From positions 263,536,180-263,600,179 of the forward strand of contig OY294067.1 of NCBI GenBank assembly GCA_958510875.1: a stretch of DNA of 64,000 nt, in the 5' to 3' direction. This stretch comes from Endomychus coccineus. Its lineage: Eukaryota > Arthropoda > Insecta > Coleoptera > Endomychidae. Position 1 is the first letter of the stretch, and each line of letters starts with the position of its first letter. Of the stretch, positions 21,779-34,380 are shown one piece after another. A program made the translations under genes and the position numbers. Below the pieces are notes generated by a model. That model worked only from the letters and a program-made list of their open reading frames with translations, searched no databases and had not been told where the DNA came from.

Positions 21779-24700
21779 ACAAAGGCAATATCTTGATATC
21801 TTGACTGAAAACTTGAATTTTTTCTTTTCATAACATATTCTACATAGATTTCCGTATAAATACGAGAGCCATATTCTCAGCATAAATAGTTAAAGTCTTA
21901 TGAAAAATGTAGTCGCAAAGATATATACTTAACAAAGGCAATAAATAATTTCATTTGCTCCTGGAAATACTATGAAAGTTTGATAACTTGACTGAAAACT
22001 TGAATTTTTTCTTTTCATAACTTATTCTACATAGATTTCCATATAAATACGAGAGCCGTATTCTCAGCATAAATAGTTAAAGTCTTATGAAAAATGCAGT
22101 CGCAAAAATATATATACTTAACAAAGGCAATAAATAATATCATTTGCTCCTGGAAATACTATGAAAGTTTGATAATTTGACTGAAAACTTGAATTTTTTC
22201 TTTTCATTACTTCTTCTACATAGATTTCCATATAAATACGAGAGCCATATTCTTAACAAAGGCAAAAAATAATTTCATTTGCTCCTGGAAATACTATGAA
22301 AGTTTGATATCTTGACTGAAAACTTGAATTTTTTCTTTTCATAACTTATTCTACATAGATTTCCATATAAATACGAGAGTCATATTCTCAGCATAAATAG
22401 TTGAAGTTTTATAAAAAATGTAGTCGCGAAGATATATACTTAACAAAGGCAATAAATAATTTCATTTGCTCCTGGAAATACTATGAAAGTTTGATAACTT
22501 GACTGAAAACTTGAATTTTTTCTTTTCATAACTTATTCTACATAGATTTCCATATAAATACGAGAGCCATATTCTCAGCATAAATAGTTAAAGTCTTATG
22601 AAAAATGCAGTCGCAAAGATATATATACTTAACAAAGGCAATAAATAATTTCATTTGCTCCTGGAAATACTATGAAAGTTTGATATCTTGACTGAAAACT
22701 TGAATTTTTTCTTTTCATAACTTATTCTACATAGATTTCCATATAAATACAAGAGCCATATTCTCAGCATAAATAGTTGAAGTTTTATGAAAAATGTAGT
22801 CGCAAAGATATATACTTAACAAAGGCAATAAATAATTTCATTTGCTCCTGGAAATACTATGAAAGTTTGATATCTTGACAGAAAACTTGAATTTTTCCTT
22901 TTCATAACTTATTCTACATAGATGTCCATATAAATACGAGAGCCATATTCTCAGCATAAATAGTTAAAGTCTTTTGAAAAATGTAGTCGCAAAGATACAT
23001 ACTTAATAAAGGCAATAAATAATTCCATTTGCTCCTGGAAATATTATGAAAGTTTGATATCTTGACTGAAAACTTGAATTTTTTCTTTTCATAACTTATT
23101 CTACATAGATTTCCATATAAATACAAGAGCCATATTCTCAGCATAAATAGTTAAAGTTTTATGAAAAATGTAGTCGCAAAGATATATACTTAACAAAGGC
23201 AATAAATGATTTCATTTGCTCCTGGAAATACTATGAAAGTTTGATATCTTGACTGAAAACTTGAATTTTTTCTTTTAATAACTTATTCTACATAGATTTC
23301 CATATAAATACGAGAGCCATATTCTTAACAAAGGCAAAAAATAATTTCATTTGCTCCTGGAAATACTATGAAAGTGTAATATCTTGACTGAAAACTTGAA
23401 TTTTTTCTTTTCATAACTTATTCTACAAAGATTTCCATATAAATACGAGAGCCATATTCTCAGCATAAATAGTTAAAGTCTTATGAAAAATGTAGTCGCA
23501 AAGATATATACTTAACAAAGGCAATAAATAATTTCATTTGCTCCTGGAAATACTATGAAAGTTTGATATCTTGACTGAAAACTTGAATTTTTTCTTTTCA
23601 TAACTTATTCTACATAGATTTCCATATAAATACGAGAGCCATATTCTTGACAAAGGCAAAAAATAATTTCATTTGCTCCTGGAAATACTATGAAAGTTTG
23701 ATATCTTGACTGAAAACTTGAATTTTTTCTTTTCATAACTTATTCTACATAGATTTCCATATAAATACGAGAGTCATATTCTCAGCATAAATAGTTAAAG
23801 TTTTATAAAAAATGTAGTCGCGAAGATATATACTTAACAAAGGCAATAAATAATTTCATTTGCTCCTGGAAATACTATGAAAGTTTGATATCTTGACTGA
23901 AAACTTGAATTTTTTCTTTTCATAACTTATTCTACATAGATTTCCATATAAATACGAGAGCCATATTCTTAACAAAGGCAAAAAATAATTTCATTTGCTC
24001 CTGGAAATACTATGAAAGTTTGATATCTTGACTGAAAACTTGAATTTTTTCTTTTCATAACTTATTCTACAAAGATTTCCATATAAATACGAGAGCCATA
24101 TTCTCAGCATAAATAGTTAAAGTCTTATGAAAAATGTAGTCGCAAAGATATATACTTAACAAAGGCAATAAATAATTTCATTTGCTCCTGGAAATACTAT
24201 GAAAGTTTGATATCTTGACTGAAAACTTGAATTTTTTCTTTTCATAACTTATTCTACAAAGATTTCCATATAAATACGAGAGTCATATTCTCAGCATAAA
24301 TAGTTAAAGTTTTATAAAAAATGTAGTCGCGAAGATATATACTTAACAAAGGCAATAAATAATTTCATTTGCTCCTGGAAATACTATGAAAGTTTGATAT
24401 CTTGACTGAAAACTTGAATTTTTTCTTTTCATAACTTATTCTACAAAGATTTCCATATAAATACGAGAGTCATATTCTCAGCATAAATAGTTAAAGTTTT
24501 ATAAAAAATGTAGTCGCGAAGATATGTACTTAACAAAGGCAATAAATAATTTCATTTGCTCCTGGAAATACTATGAAAGTTTGATATCTTGACTGAAAAC
24601 TTGAATTTTTTCTTTTCATAACTTATTCTACATAGATTTCCATATAAATACGAGAGCCATATTCTTAACAAAGGCAAAAAATAATTTCATTTGCTCCTGG

Positions 24701-27700
24701 AAATACTATGAAAGTTTGATATCTTGACTGAAAACTTGAATTTTTTCTTTTCATAACTTATTCTACATAGATTTCCATATAAATACGAGAGTCATATTCT
24801 CAGCATAAATAGTTAAAGTTTTATAAAAAATGTAGTCGCAAAGATATATACTTAACAAAGGCAATAAATAATTTCATTTGCTCCTGGAAATACTATGAAA
24901 GTTTGATATCTTGACTGAAAACTTGAATTTTTTCTTTTAATAACTTATTCTACATAGATTTCCATATAAATACGAGAGCCATATTCTTAACAAAGGCAAA
25001 AAATAATTTCATTTGCTCCTGGAAATACTATGAAAGTGTAATATCTTGACTGAAAACTTGAATTTTTTCTTTTCATAACTTATTCTACAAAGATTTCCAT
25101 ATAAATACGAGAGCCATATTCTCAGCATAAATAGTTAAAGTCTTATGAAAAATGTAGTCGCAAAGATATATACTTAACAAAGGCAATAAATAATTTCATT
25201 TGCTCCTGGAAATACTATGAAAGTTTGATATCTTGACTGAAAACTTGAACTTTTTCTTTTCATAATTTATTCTACATAGATTTCCATATAAATACAAGAG
25301 CCATATTCTCAGCATAAATAGTTAAAGTTTTATGAAAAATGTAGTCGCAAAGATATATACTTAACAAAGGCAATAAATGATTTCATTTGCTCCTGGAAAT
25401 ACTATGAAAGTTTGATATCTTGACTGAAAACTTGAATTTTTTCTTTTAATAACTTATTCTACATAGATTTCCATATAAATACGAGAGCCATATTCTTAAC
25501 AAAGGCAAAAAATAATTTCATTTGCTCCTGGAAATACTATGAAAGTGTAATATCTTGACTGAAAACTTGAATTTTTTCTTTTCATAACTTATTCTACAAA
25601 GATTTCCATATAAATACGAGAGCCATATTCTCAGCATAAATAGTTAAAGTCTTATGAAAAATGTAGTCGCAAAGATATATACTTAACAAAGGCAATAAAT
25701 AATTTCATTTGCTCCTGGAAATACTATGAAAGTTTGATATCTTGACTGAAAACTTGAATTTTTTCTTTTCATAACTTATTCTACATAGATTTCCATATAA
25801 ATACGAGAGCCATATTCTTAACAAAGGCAAAAAATAATTTCATTTGCTCCTGGAAATACTATGAAAGTTTGATATCTTGACTGAAAACTTGAATTTTTTC
25901 TTTTCATAACTTATTCTACATAGATTTCCATATAAATACGAGAGTCATATTCTCAGCATAAATAGTTAAAGTTTTATAAAAAATGTAGTCGCGAAGATAT
26001 ATACTTAACAAAGGCAATAAATAATTTCATTTGCTCCTGGAAATACTATGAAAGTGTGATTTCTTGACTGAAAACTTGAATTTTTTCTTTTCATAACTTA
26101 TTCTACAAAGATTTCCATATAAATACGAGAGCCATATTCTCAGCATAAATAGTTAAAGTTTTATGAAAAATGTAGTCGCAAAGATATATACTTAACAAAG
26201 GCAATAAATAATTTCATTTGCTCCTGGAAATACTATGAAAGTTTGATATCTTGACTGAAAACTTGAATTTTTTCTTTTCATAACTTATTCTACATAGATT
26301 TCCATATAAATACGAGAGTCATATTCTCAGCATAAATAGTTAAAGTTTTATAAAAAATGTAGTCGCGAAGATATATACTTAACAAAGGCAATAAATAATT
26401 TCATTTGCTCCTGGAAATACTATGAAAGTTTGATATCTTGACTGAAAACTTCAATTTTTTCTTTTCATAACTTATTCTACATAGATTTCCATATAAATAC
26501 GAGAGTCATATTCTCAGCATAAATAGTTAAAGTTTTATAAAAAATGTAGTCGCGAAGATATATACTTAACAAAGGCAATAAATAATTTCATTTGCTCCTG
26601 GAAATACTATGAAAGTTTGATATCTTGACTGAAAACTTGAATTTTTTCTTTTCATAACTTATTCTACATAGATTTCCATATAAATACGAGAGTCATATTC
26701 TCAGCATAAATAGTTAAAGCTTTATAAAAAATGTAGTCGCGAAGATATATACTTAACAAAGGCAATAAATAATTTCATTTGCTCCTGGAAATACTATGAA
26801 AGTTTGATATCTTGACTGAAAACTTGAATTTTTTCTTTTCATAACTTATTCTACATAGATTTCCATATAAATACGAGAGTCATATTCTCAGCATAAATAG
26901 TTAAAGTTTTATAAAAAATGTAGTCGCGAAGATATATACTTAACAAAGGCAATAAATAATTTCATTTGCTCCTGGAAATACTATGAAAGTTTGATATCTT
27001 GACTGAAAACTTGAATTTTTTCTTTTCATAACTTATTCTACATAGATTTCCATATAAATACGAGAGTCATATTCTCAGCATAAATAGTTAAAGTTTTATA
27101 AAAAATGTAGTCGCGAAGATATATACTTAACAAAGGCAATAAATAATTTCATTTGCTCCTGGAAATACTATGAAAGTTTGATATCTTGACTGAAAACTTG
27201 AATTTTTTCTTTTCATAACTTATTCTACATAGATTTCCATATAAATACGAGAGTCATATTCTCAGCATAAATAGTTAAAGTTTTATAAAAAATGTAGTCG
27301 CGAAGTTATATATACTTAACAAAGGCAATAAATAATTTCATTTGCTCCTGGAAATACTATGAAAGTTTGATATCTTGACTGAAAACTTGAATTTTTTCTT
27401 TTCATAACTTATTCTACATAGATTTCCATATAAATACGAGAGTCATATTCTCAGCATAAATAGTTAAAGTTTTATAAAAAATGTAGTCGCGAAGATATAT
27501 ACTTAACAAAGGCAATAAATAATTTCATTTGCTCCTGGAAATACTATGAAAGTTTGATATCTTGACTGAAAACTTGAATTTTTTCTTTTCATAACTTATT
27601 CTACATAGATTTCCATATAAATACAAGAGCCATATTCTCAGCATAAATAGTTAAAGTTTTATGAAAAATGTAGTCGCAAAGATATATACTTAACAAAGGC

Positions 27701-30700
27701 AATAAATGATTTCATTTGCTCCTGGAAATACTATGAAAGTTTGATATCTTGACTGAAAACTTGAATTTTTTCTTTTAATAACTTATTCTACATAGATTTC
27801 CATATAAATACGAGAGCCATATTCTTAACAAAGGCAAAAAATAATTTCATTTGCTCCTGGAAATACTATGAAAGTGTAATATCTTGACTGAAAACTTGAA
27901 TTTTTTCTTTTCATAACTTATTCTACAAAGATTTCCATATAAATACGAGAGCCATATTCTCAGCATAAATAGTTAAAGTCTTATGAAAAATGTAGTCGCA
28001 AAGATATATACTTAACAAAGGCAATAAATAATTTCATTTGCTCCTGGAAATACTATGAAAGTTTGATATCTTGACTGAAAACTTGAATTTTTTCTTTTCA
28101 TAACTTATTCTACATAGATTTCCATATAAATACGAGAGCCATATTCTTAACAAAGGCAAAAAATAATTTCATTTGCTCCTGGAAATACTATGAAAGTTTG
28201 ATATCTTGACTGAAAACTTGAATTTTTTCTTTTCATAACTTATTCTACATAGATTTCCATATAAATACGAGAGTCATATTCTCAGCATAAATAGTTAAAG
28301 TTTTATAAAAAATGTAGTCGCGAAGATATATACTTAACAAAGGCAATAAATAATTTCATTTGCTCCTGGAAATACTATGAAAGTGTGATTTCTTGACTGA
28401 AAACTTGAATTTTTTCTTTTCATAACTTATTCTACAAAGATTTCCATATAAATACGAGAGCCATATTCTCAGCATAAATAGTTAAAGTTTTATGAAAAAT
28501 GTAGTCGCAAAGATATATACTTAACAAAGGCAATAAATAATTTCATTTGCTCCTGGAAATACTATGAAAGTTTGATATCTTGACTGAAAACTTGAATTTT
28601 TTCTTTTCATAACTTATTCTACATAGATTTCCATATAAATACGAGAGTCATATTCTCAGCATAAATAGTTAAAGTTTTATAAAAAATGTAGTCGCGAAGA
28701 TATATACTTAACAAAGGCAATAAATAATTTCATTTGCTCCTGGAAATACTATGAAAGTTTGATATCTTGACTGAAAACTTGAATTTTTTCTTTTCATAAC
28801 TTATTCTACATAGATTTCCATATAAATACGAGAGTCATATTCTCAGCATAAATAGTTAAAGTTTTATAAAAAATGTAGTCGCGAAGATATATACTTAACA
28901 AAGGCAATAAATAATTTCATTTGCTTCTGGAAATACTATGAAAGTTTGATATCTTGACTGAAAACTTGAATTTTTTCTTTTCATAACTTATTCTACATAG
29001 ATTTCCATATAAATACGAGAGTCATATTCTCAGCATAAATAGTTAAAGTTTTATAAAAAATGTAGTCGCGAAGATATATACTTAACAAAGGCAATAAATA
29101 ATTACATTTGCTCCTGGAAATACTATGAAAGTTTGATATCTTGACTGAAAACTTGAATTTTTTCTTTTCATAACTTATTCTACATAGATTTCCATATAAA
29201 TACGAGAGTCATATTCTCAGCATAAATAGTTAAAGTTTTATAAAAAATGTAGTCGCGAAGATATATACTTAACAAAGGCAATAAATAATTTCATTTGCTC
29301 CTGGAAATACTATGAAAGTTTGATATCTTGACTGAAAACTTGAATTTTTTCTTTTCATAACTTATTCTACATAGATTTCCATATAAATACGAGAGTCATA
29401 TTCTCAGCATAAATAGTTAAAGTTTTATAAAAAATGTAGTCGCGAAGATATATACTTAACAAAGGCAATAAATAATTTCATTTGCTCCTGGAAATACTAT
29501 GAAAGTTTGATATCTTGACTGAAAACTTGAATTTTTTCTTTTCATAACTTATTCTACATAGATTTCCATATAAATACGAGAGTCATATTCTCAGCATAAA
29601 TAGTTAAAGTTTCATAAAAAATGTAGTCGCGAAGATATATACTTAACAAAGGCAATAAATAATTTCATTTGCTCCTGGAAATACTATGAAAGTTTGATAT
29701 CTTGACTGAAAACTTGAATTTTTTCTTTTCATAACTTATTCTACATAGATTTCCATATAAATACGAGAGTCATATTCTCAGCATAAATAGTTAAAGTTTT
29801 ATAAAAAATGTAGTCGCGAAGATATATACTTAACAAAGGCAATAAATAATTTCATTTGCTCCTGGAAATACTATGAAAGTGTGATTTCTTGACTGAAAAC
29901 TTGAATTTTTTCTTTTCATAACTTATTCTACAAAGATTTCCATATAAATACGAGAGCCATATTCTCAGCATAAATAGTTAAAGTTTTATGAAAAATGTAG
30001 TCGCAAAGATATATACTTAACAAAGGCAATAAATAATTTCATTTGCTCCTGGAAATACTATGAAAGTTTGATATCTTGACTGAAAACTTGAATTTTTTCT
30101 TTTCATAACTTATTCTACATAGATTTCCATATAAATACGAGAGTCATATTCTCAGCATAAATAGTTAAAGTTTTATAAAAAATGTAGTCGCGAAGATATA
30201 TACTTAACAAAGGCAATAAATAATTTCATTTGCTCCTGGAAATACTTTGAAAGTGTGATTTCTTGACTGAAAACTTGAATTTTTTCTTTTCATAACTTAT
30301 TCTACAAAGATTTCCATATAAATACGAGAGCCATATTCTCAGCATAAATAGTTAAAGTTTTATGAAAAATGTAGTCGCAAAGATATATACTTAACAAAGG
30401 CAATAAATAATTTCATTTGCTCCTGGAAATACTATGAAAGTTTGATATCTTGACTGAAAACTTGAATTTTTTCTTTTCATAACTTATTCTACATAGATTT
30501 CCATATAAATACGAGAGTCATATTCTCAGCATAAATAGTTAAAGTTTTATAAAAAATGTAGTCGCGAAGATATATACTTAACAAAGGCAATAAATAATTT
30601 CATTTGCTCCTGGAAATACTATGAAAGTGTGATTTCTTGACTGAAAACTTGAATTTTTTCTTTTCATAACTTATTCTACAAAGATTTCCATATAAATACG

Positions 30701-31506
30701 AGAGCCATATTCTCAGCATAAATAGTTAAAGTTTTATGAAAAATGTAGTCGCAAAGATATATACTTAACAAAGGCAATAAATAATTTCATTTGCTCCTGG
30801 AAATACTATGAAAGTTTGATATCTTGACTGAAAACTTGAATTTTTTCTTTTCATAACTTATTCTACATAGATTTCCATATAAATACGAGAGTCATATTCT
30901 CAGCATAAATAGTTAAAGTTTTATAAAAAATGTAGTCGCGAAGATATATACTTAACAAAGGCAATAAATAATTTCATTTGCTCCTGGAAATACTATGAAA
31001 GTTTGATATCTTGACTGAAAACTTGAATTTTTTCTTTTCATAACTTATTCTACATAGATTTCCATATAAATACGAGAGTCATATTCTCAGCATAAATAGT
31101 TAAAGTTTTATAAAAAATGTAGTCGCGAAGATATATACTTAACAAAGGCAATAAATAATTTCATTTGCTCCTGGAAATACTATGAAAGTTTGATATCTTG
31201 ACTGAAAACTTGAATTTTTTCTTTTCATAACTTATTCTTCATAGATTTCCATATAAATACGAGAGCCATATTCTCAGCATAAGTTTTATGAAAAATGTAG
31301 TCGCAAAGATATATACTTAACAAAGGCAATAAATAATTTCATTTGCTCCTGGAAATACTATGAAAGTTTGATATCTTGACTGAAAACTTGAACTTTTTCT
31401 TTTCATAATTTATTCTACATAGATTTCCATATAAATACGAGAGCCATATTCTCAGCATAAATAGTTATAGTTTTATGAAAAATGTAGTCGCAAAGATATA
31501 TACTTA
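21779..31506. repeat. satellite array: 187-bp monomer, with a 135-bp deletion variant and higher-order structure
   Basis: About 9.73 kb of uninterrupted tandem repeats. Landmark spacing (tttgctcctgg at 26591, 26778, 26965, 27152) is exactly 187 bp. About 55 units are estimated from length. Ten units lack about 52 bp between cgagagccatattct and taacaaagg and are 135 bp long (for example 23215 to 23350). Subtypes differ at fixed positions: gagtcatattctc with gtcgcgaag, gagccatattctc with gtcgcaaag, and gtgtgatttcttg with ctacaaag. The array is AT-rich with no coding potential. It sits in the predicted Slo2 intron, 157 bp from the splice donor at 31663. Confidence 0.97.
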
Positions 31507-31663
31507 TATATGGAGGACGTTTTGGAATACGATATCATGAAATAGAAGGAATTTAAACTGGTTGTCATGACAGTCTTGATACAAGTTGAATTCTCGGTAA
31601 AATAAAATGTTTCTAACGGCATATCAAATGAAATAATCTAAAGGCATGCGCTACAACACTCAC

Positions 31664-31968
31664 TGCCACATGTGGTAACTTGCAGAATAAGTTGAGGAGG
31701 TCTGGTACCGTCTTTGGTTGTTGATGGGGCTTGTTGCTGTTTTTCCTTGTCATCACTACTCGCTATTGTTGGTCCAGTGGCCGTATTATTGTTATTGGTT
31801 TGCTGATTCGCCACTGTGAAGGAGGAATTCTCTTCTTTGGTGATACTCATGTAATAACAAGTGTCGCTCTTCTTCATTATGTGTCTAGGGCCTGGATTTA
31901 GTAGTATTGTATCTTCATAAAATTCAGGTAGTTCGGCTGGGCGGACACCTACTAAGGCGACGCCATAT
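31664..31968 (-). CDS. Slo2: Slo2 sodium-activated potassium channel, internal exon C (RCK1 end and linker)
   Basis: Slo2 (KCNT/SLACK) is a six-transmembrane potassium channel gated by intracellular Na+ through two cytoplasmic RCK domains. This exon encodes [20 protein letters not shown], then [20 protein letters not shown] and [10 protein letters not shown], the diagnostic end of RCK1. A low-complexity N/T/Q/K-rich linker of about 60 residues follows. The acceptor is tttcag ending at 31969. The first base A completes the codon AA|A (Lys) from exon B, so the phase fits exactly. The chosen donor is ca|gtgagt at 31663-31662. Reading through instead reaches a stop at 31638-31640 after [13 protein letters not shown], which would remove the second RCK domain; I judge splicing more likely. 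The next downstream exon was not found. Confidence 0.9.
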
Positions 31969-32299
31969 CTGAAATTCCAAAGTTATTTACAAAGTGATCT
32001 TGAGACCACGCTCTCAGATTTCCAAGGAAAATGGAATAAGTGAAAGAATCTCAATAATTGAAATACGAATTTGAATGGAGCTGTCCTTTATTTTGTGATA
32101 TTCAATTAGTACAGATAAAGTCAATAAATTTTAGTTTCTTAAACATCACCTTATTTAAATGAAAGTTGACTGCAATTTTGAACTTTGCACTTCATTATCA
32201 AAAATGTAATAAGAAAGCACTGAAACATCATAGTTATATTTATATGAAATAAACAATGAAATGTATCGATTCTAATAATTAAAAGTACTTATAGATACT
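31969..32299. other. intronic sequence beside Slo2 exon C
   Basis: AT-rich, with no feature apart from the 3' splice site. It is part of the predicted 13,831-bp intron 31969-45799. Confidence 0.7.
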
Positions 32300-33600
32300 G
32301 AGGTTTACAAAGTAGATTGTTTGAAGGATTGTGTTTGAATATTTCTATAGATTCTAATGGATTAAGTTTCCGTCACTTCGTAATTGTATATAATATTTAG
32401 GTTTTCTAATTGAGGAAAATGGTTTTGGGTTTCTATAAAGTGGTTTGAAAAATTTTAATTACTTTTACTCAATTGAAATGACTTAAAATGTTCCTTATAT
32501 TTCCGAAAGATCTACCTGTTTGACCAATATATAGGGCATTACATTCCTCACAAATTAACCTAAAAACTGCTTTTTTGCGTTGAAAAATATGTTTCTTGAA
32601 GATATTCGAGATCTTATCAGATATTGGCCCAAAGTACGTCAAGGTAACATATTTTGTCGCAGGTTTTTATTTCCCGTTGGGATAAATTTAATTAAAAGCA
32701 AATTTTAGAGATTTTCTTTCGAAAAAATCATTTATCAGAGATACAGAATAGCCGTTGTGTATCGCAACGTTTCTTATAGTGTCTAACTTAGTCAAAAGAG
32801 CTGGTTTTCCTAATGGTAGTGAAAAGCCTCTATGTATAATAGGGTGGAACGCTGCTATATTATTTTAAATGGGTGTGTTGAATCTGCAGGTATTACATCT
32901 GTATAAGTTAGTTTTCTATACATGTCAAACAAAATTTTGTTATTATGTTTTGTTAATCTTAGGCCCAAAAAATTCATTGTTGAATTACTTAGTTTCTAGT
33001 ATGAATTTAATTTCGGGTTGAATGCAGCTTAGGTGTTAATAAATAGTTGCAGGCTCATCTGTAATACCTGTAAGAGATGTCATCCACTTATCTGTATCAA
33101 AAATTAATTTGTTTGTTTGTAATGATTTGAAAAATGATGTCTCAAAGTTGGACATAAATATTTCAGTGAGTGTGTTGTAAAATTTGATTTTGAATAACTA
33201 TGTTAATATTTTATTCCTATAATATATTCAATTAGTGGTAGACATTCTGTGCTAGGTATTGTTGAAAACATACTAGGAACATCGAACGAAATGAGATTTA
33301 TACTATGTTGTGATGAGAAATTCGAAATTGTTTTGAATTTAGAATTGTGTTTAACCGATACTTCTCTAAGGGGCGAATTCATATAAGAAACTACTGGCCT
33401 GATGAGCTGCCCTTCTTTATGATTTCTAATAAGTCAATACAGTTTAGGTGCTTGTGGATCCATATTTGTCAATATAAATTTATCTTTATCATAAAAAATA
33501 GAGTGGTTGTTGAGAATTCGTTTCATTTTTTTTTGAATTTTTGAAGTAGCTTCTGTCTTAAACGGTATCAGCTGTGTTCTAGTAAGCAATTTGATAAGAG
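32300..33600 (-). pseudogene. Penelope-like element (lineage 4) with RT and GIY-YIG remnants, left arm of an inverted pair
   Basis: Read from 33600 downwards, the RT begins with LIPFKTEATSKIQKKMKRIL. It continues with PKLYWLIRNHKEGQLIRPVV, then the motif A region INLISFDVPSMFSTIPSTEC near 33290-33230, and later NFLGLRLTKHNNKILFDMYR with KLTYTD near 32940. The GIY-YIG part follows at 32580-32500 (FRLICEECNALYIGQTGRSF), and the element ends with ESIEIFKHNPSNN. Stops and frameshifts occur throughout. The order RT then GIY-YIG is diagnostic of Penelope-like elements. A copy of its 3' half runs away in the opposite direction from 33610. Confidence 0.85.
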
Positions 33601-33609
33601 AAAAACGTT

Positions 33610-34380
33610 AAAATCAACTATTAATCAAATGTATCCTAACGTGCAACAAAAACTGAGGAAAAACATGTTACCTTGACGTACTGTGGGCCAACATCTGATA
33701 AAATATCGGAAATCTTCAAGAAACAAAAGCTAAATATAGCGTTCCGACAAAGGTAAAAACTTTCAAACATATTTTTCAATGCGGAAACTGAATCTAATAA
33801 ATTTCAGAACTCACGAGCTTATAAGTTAAGTTGTAGGAATGTAATGTTCTATACATTGGTCGAACAGATAGATCTTTTGAAGTTAGAACATTTCAAGTCA
33901 TTTCAAGTAATTCAAATTATTCAAATCTCTTTATCGAAGCCCAACACCGTTTTCCTCCACTAGAAAACCTAACTATTTTGCATACAAATACGAAGGCTAG
34001 AAAATTTAATCTATTAGAATCTATAGAAATATTCAAACACAATAATCCTTCAAACAATCTACATAACGAGCAACTATATTTAGGCAATTTCACTTTGTTC
34101 AATCTGTTCAATTCCACGTAAAACAATCTCTTCGAATGTAGTTACCGATAGTTTAATCCCTTCTCGTTTACTATCTCAACCCAATTAACCTTAGTAGCAA
34201 GTAGCTATGTTTACTATTAATTCTTAGAGTCGATTCACTTCCTTGTAAATTTCATATAAATACTAGGCATGATGTTTCGGTGTCTTCTCATTGTATGTTT
34301 TGATAATGAACTGTACAGTTCGGAATTGCAATCAACATTCTTTCAAATAAAGTAATATTTAACAAAGCCAAATTTCTTGT
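33610..34380 (+). pseudogene. Penelope-like element (lineage 4) 3' portion, right arm of an inverted pair
   Basis: The plus strand repeats the end of 32300-33600: LDVLWANI (from the nuclease-proximal linker), CNVLYIGRTDRSFEVRTFQV with a G instead of Q-T-G spacing change, LLESIEIFKHNNPSNN, then the tail. The tail (34140-34380) is absent from the left arm and carries a hammerhead-like fold at 34298-34333. There is no intact ORF. Confidence 0.75.
34298..34333 (+). ncRNA. hammerhead-ribozyme-like fold of PLE lineage 4 (degenerate)
   Basis: ttgataat, then a perfect stem gaactg-ta-cagttc, then ggaat in place of gaaac. The layout parallels the other PLE folds in this window, but both conserved core strands are altered. 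It is probably a decayed copy. Confidence 0.3.

Noticed and set aside
22914..23144. Minus-strand open frame within the satellite
   Set aside because: It is an accidental frame spanning monomers and is not maintained in neighbouring units.
21779..31506. CRISPR-like array of regular repeats
   Set aside because: The whole 187-bp unit is repeated with no unique spacers, the DNA is eukaryotic, and no cas genes exist. It is a satellite.
1..31663. Downstream Slo2 exons for the second RCK domain
   Set aside because: Looked for conserved RCK2 segments on the minus strand and found none; the next exon probably lies beyond the window.
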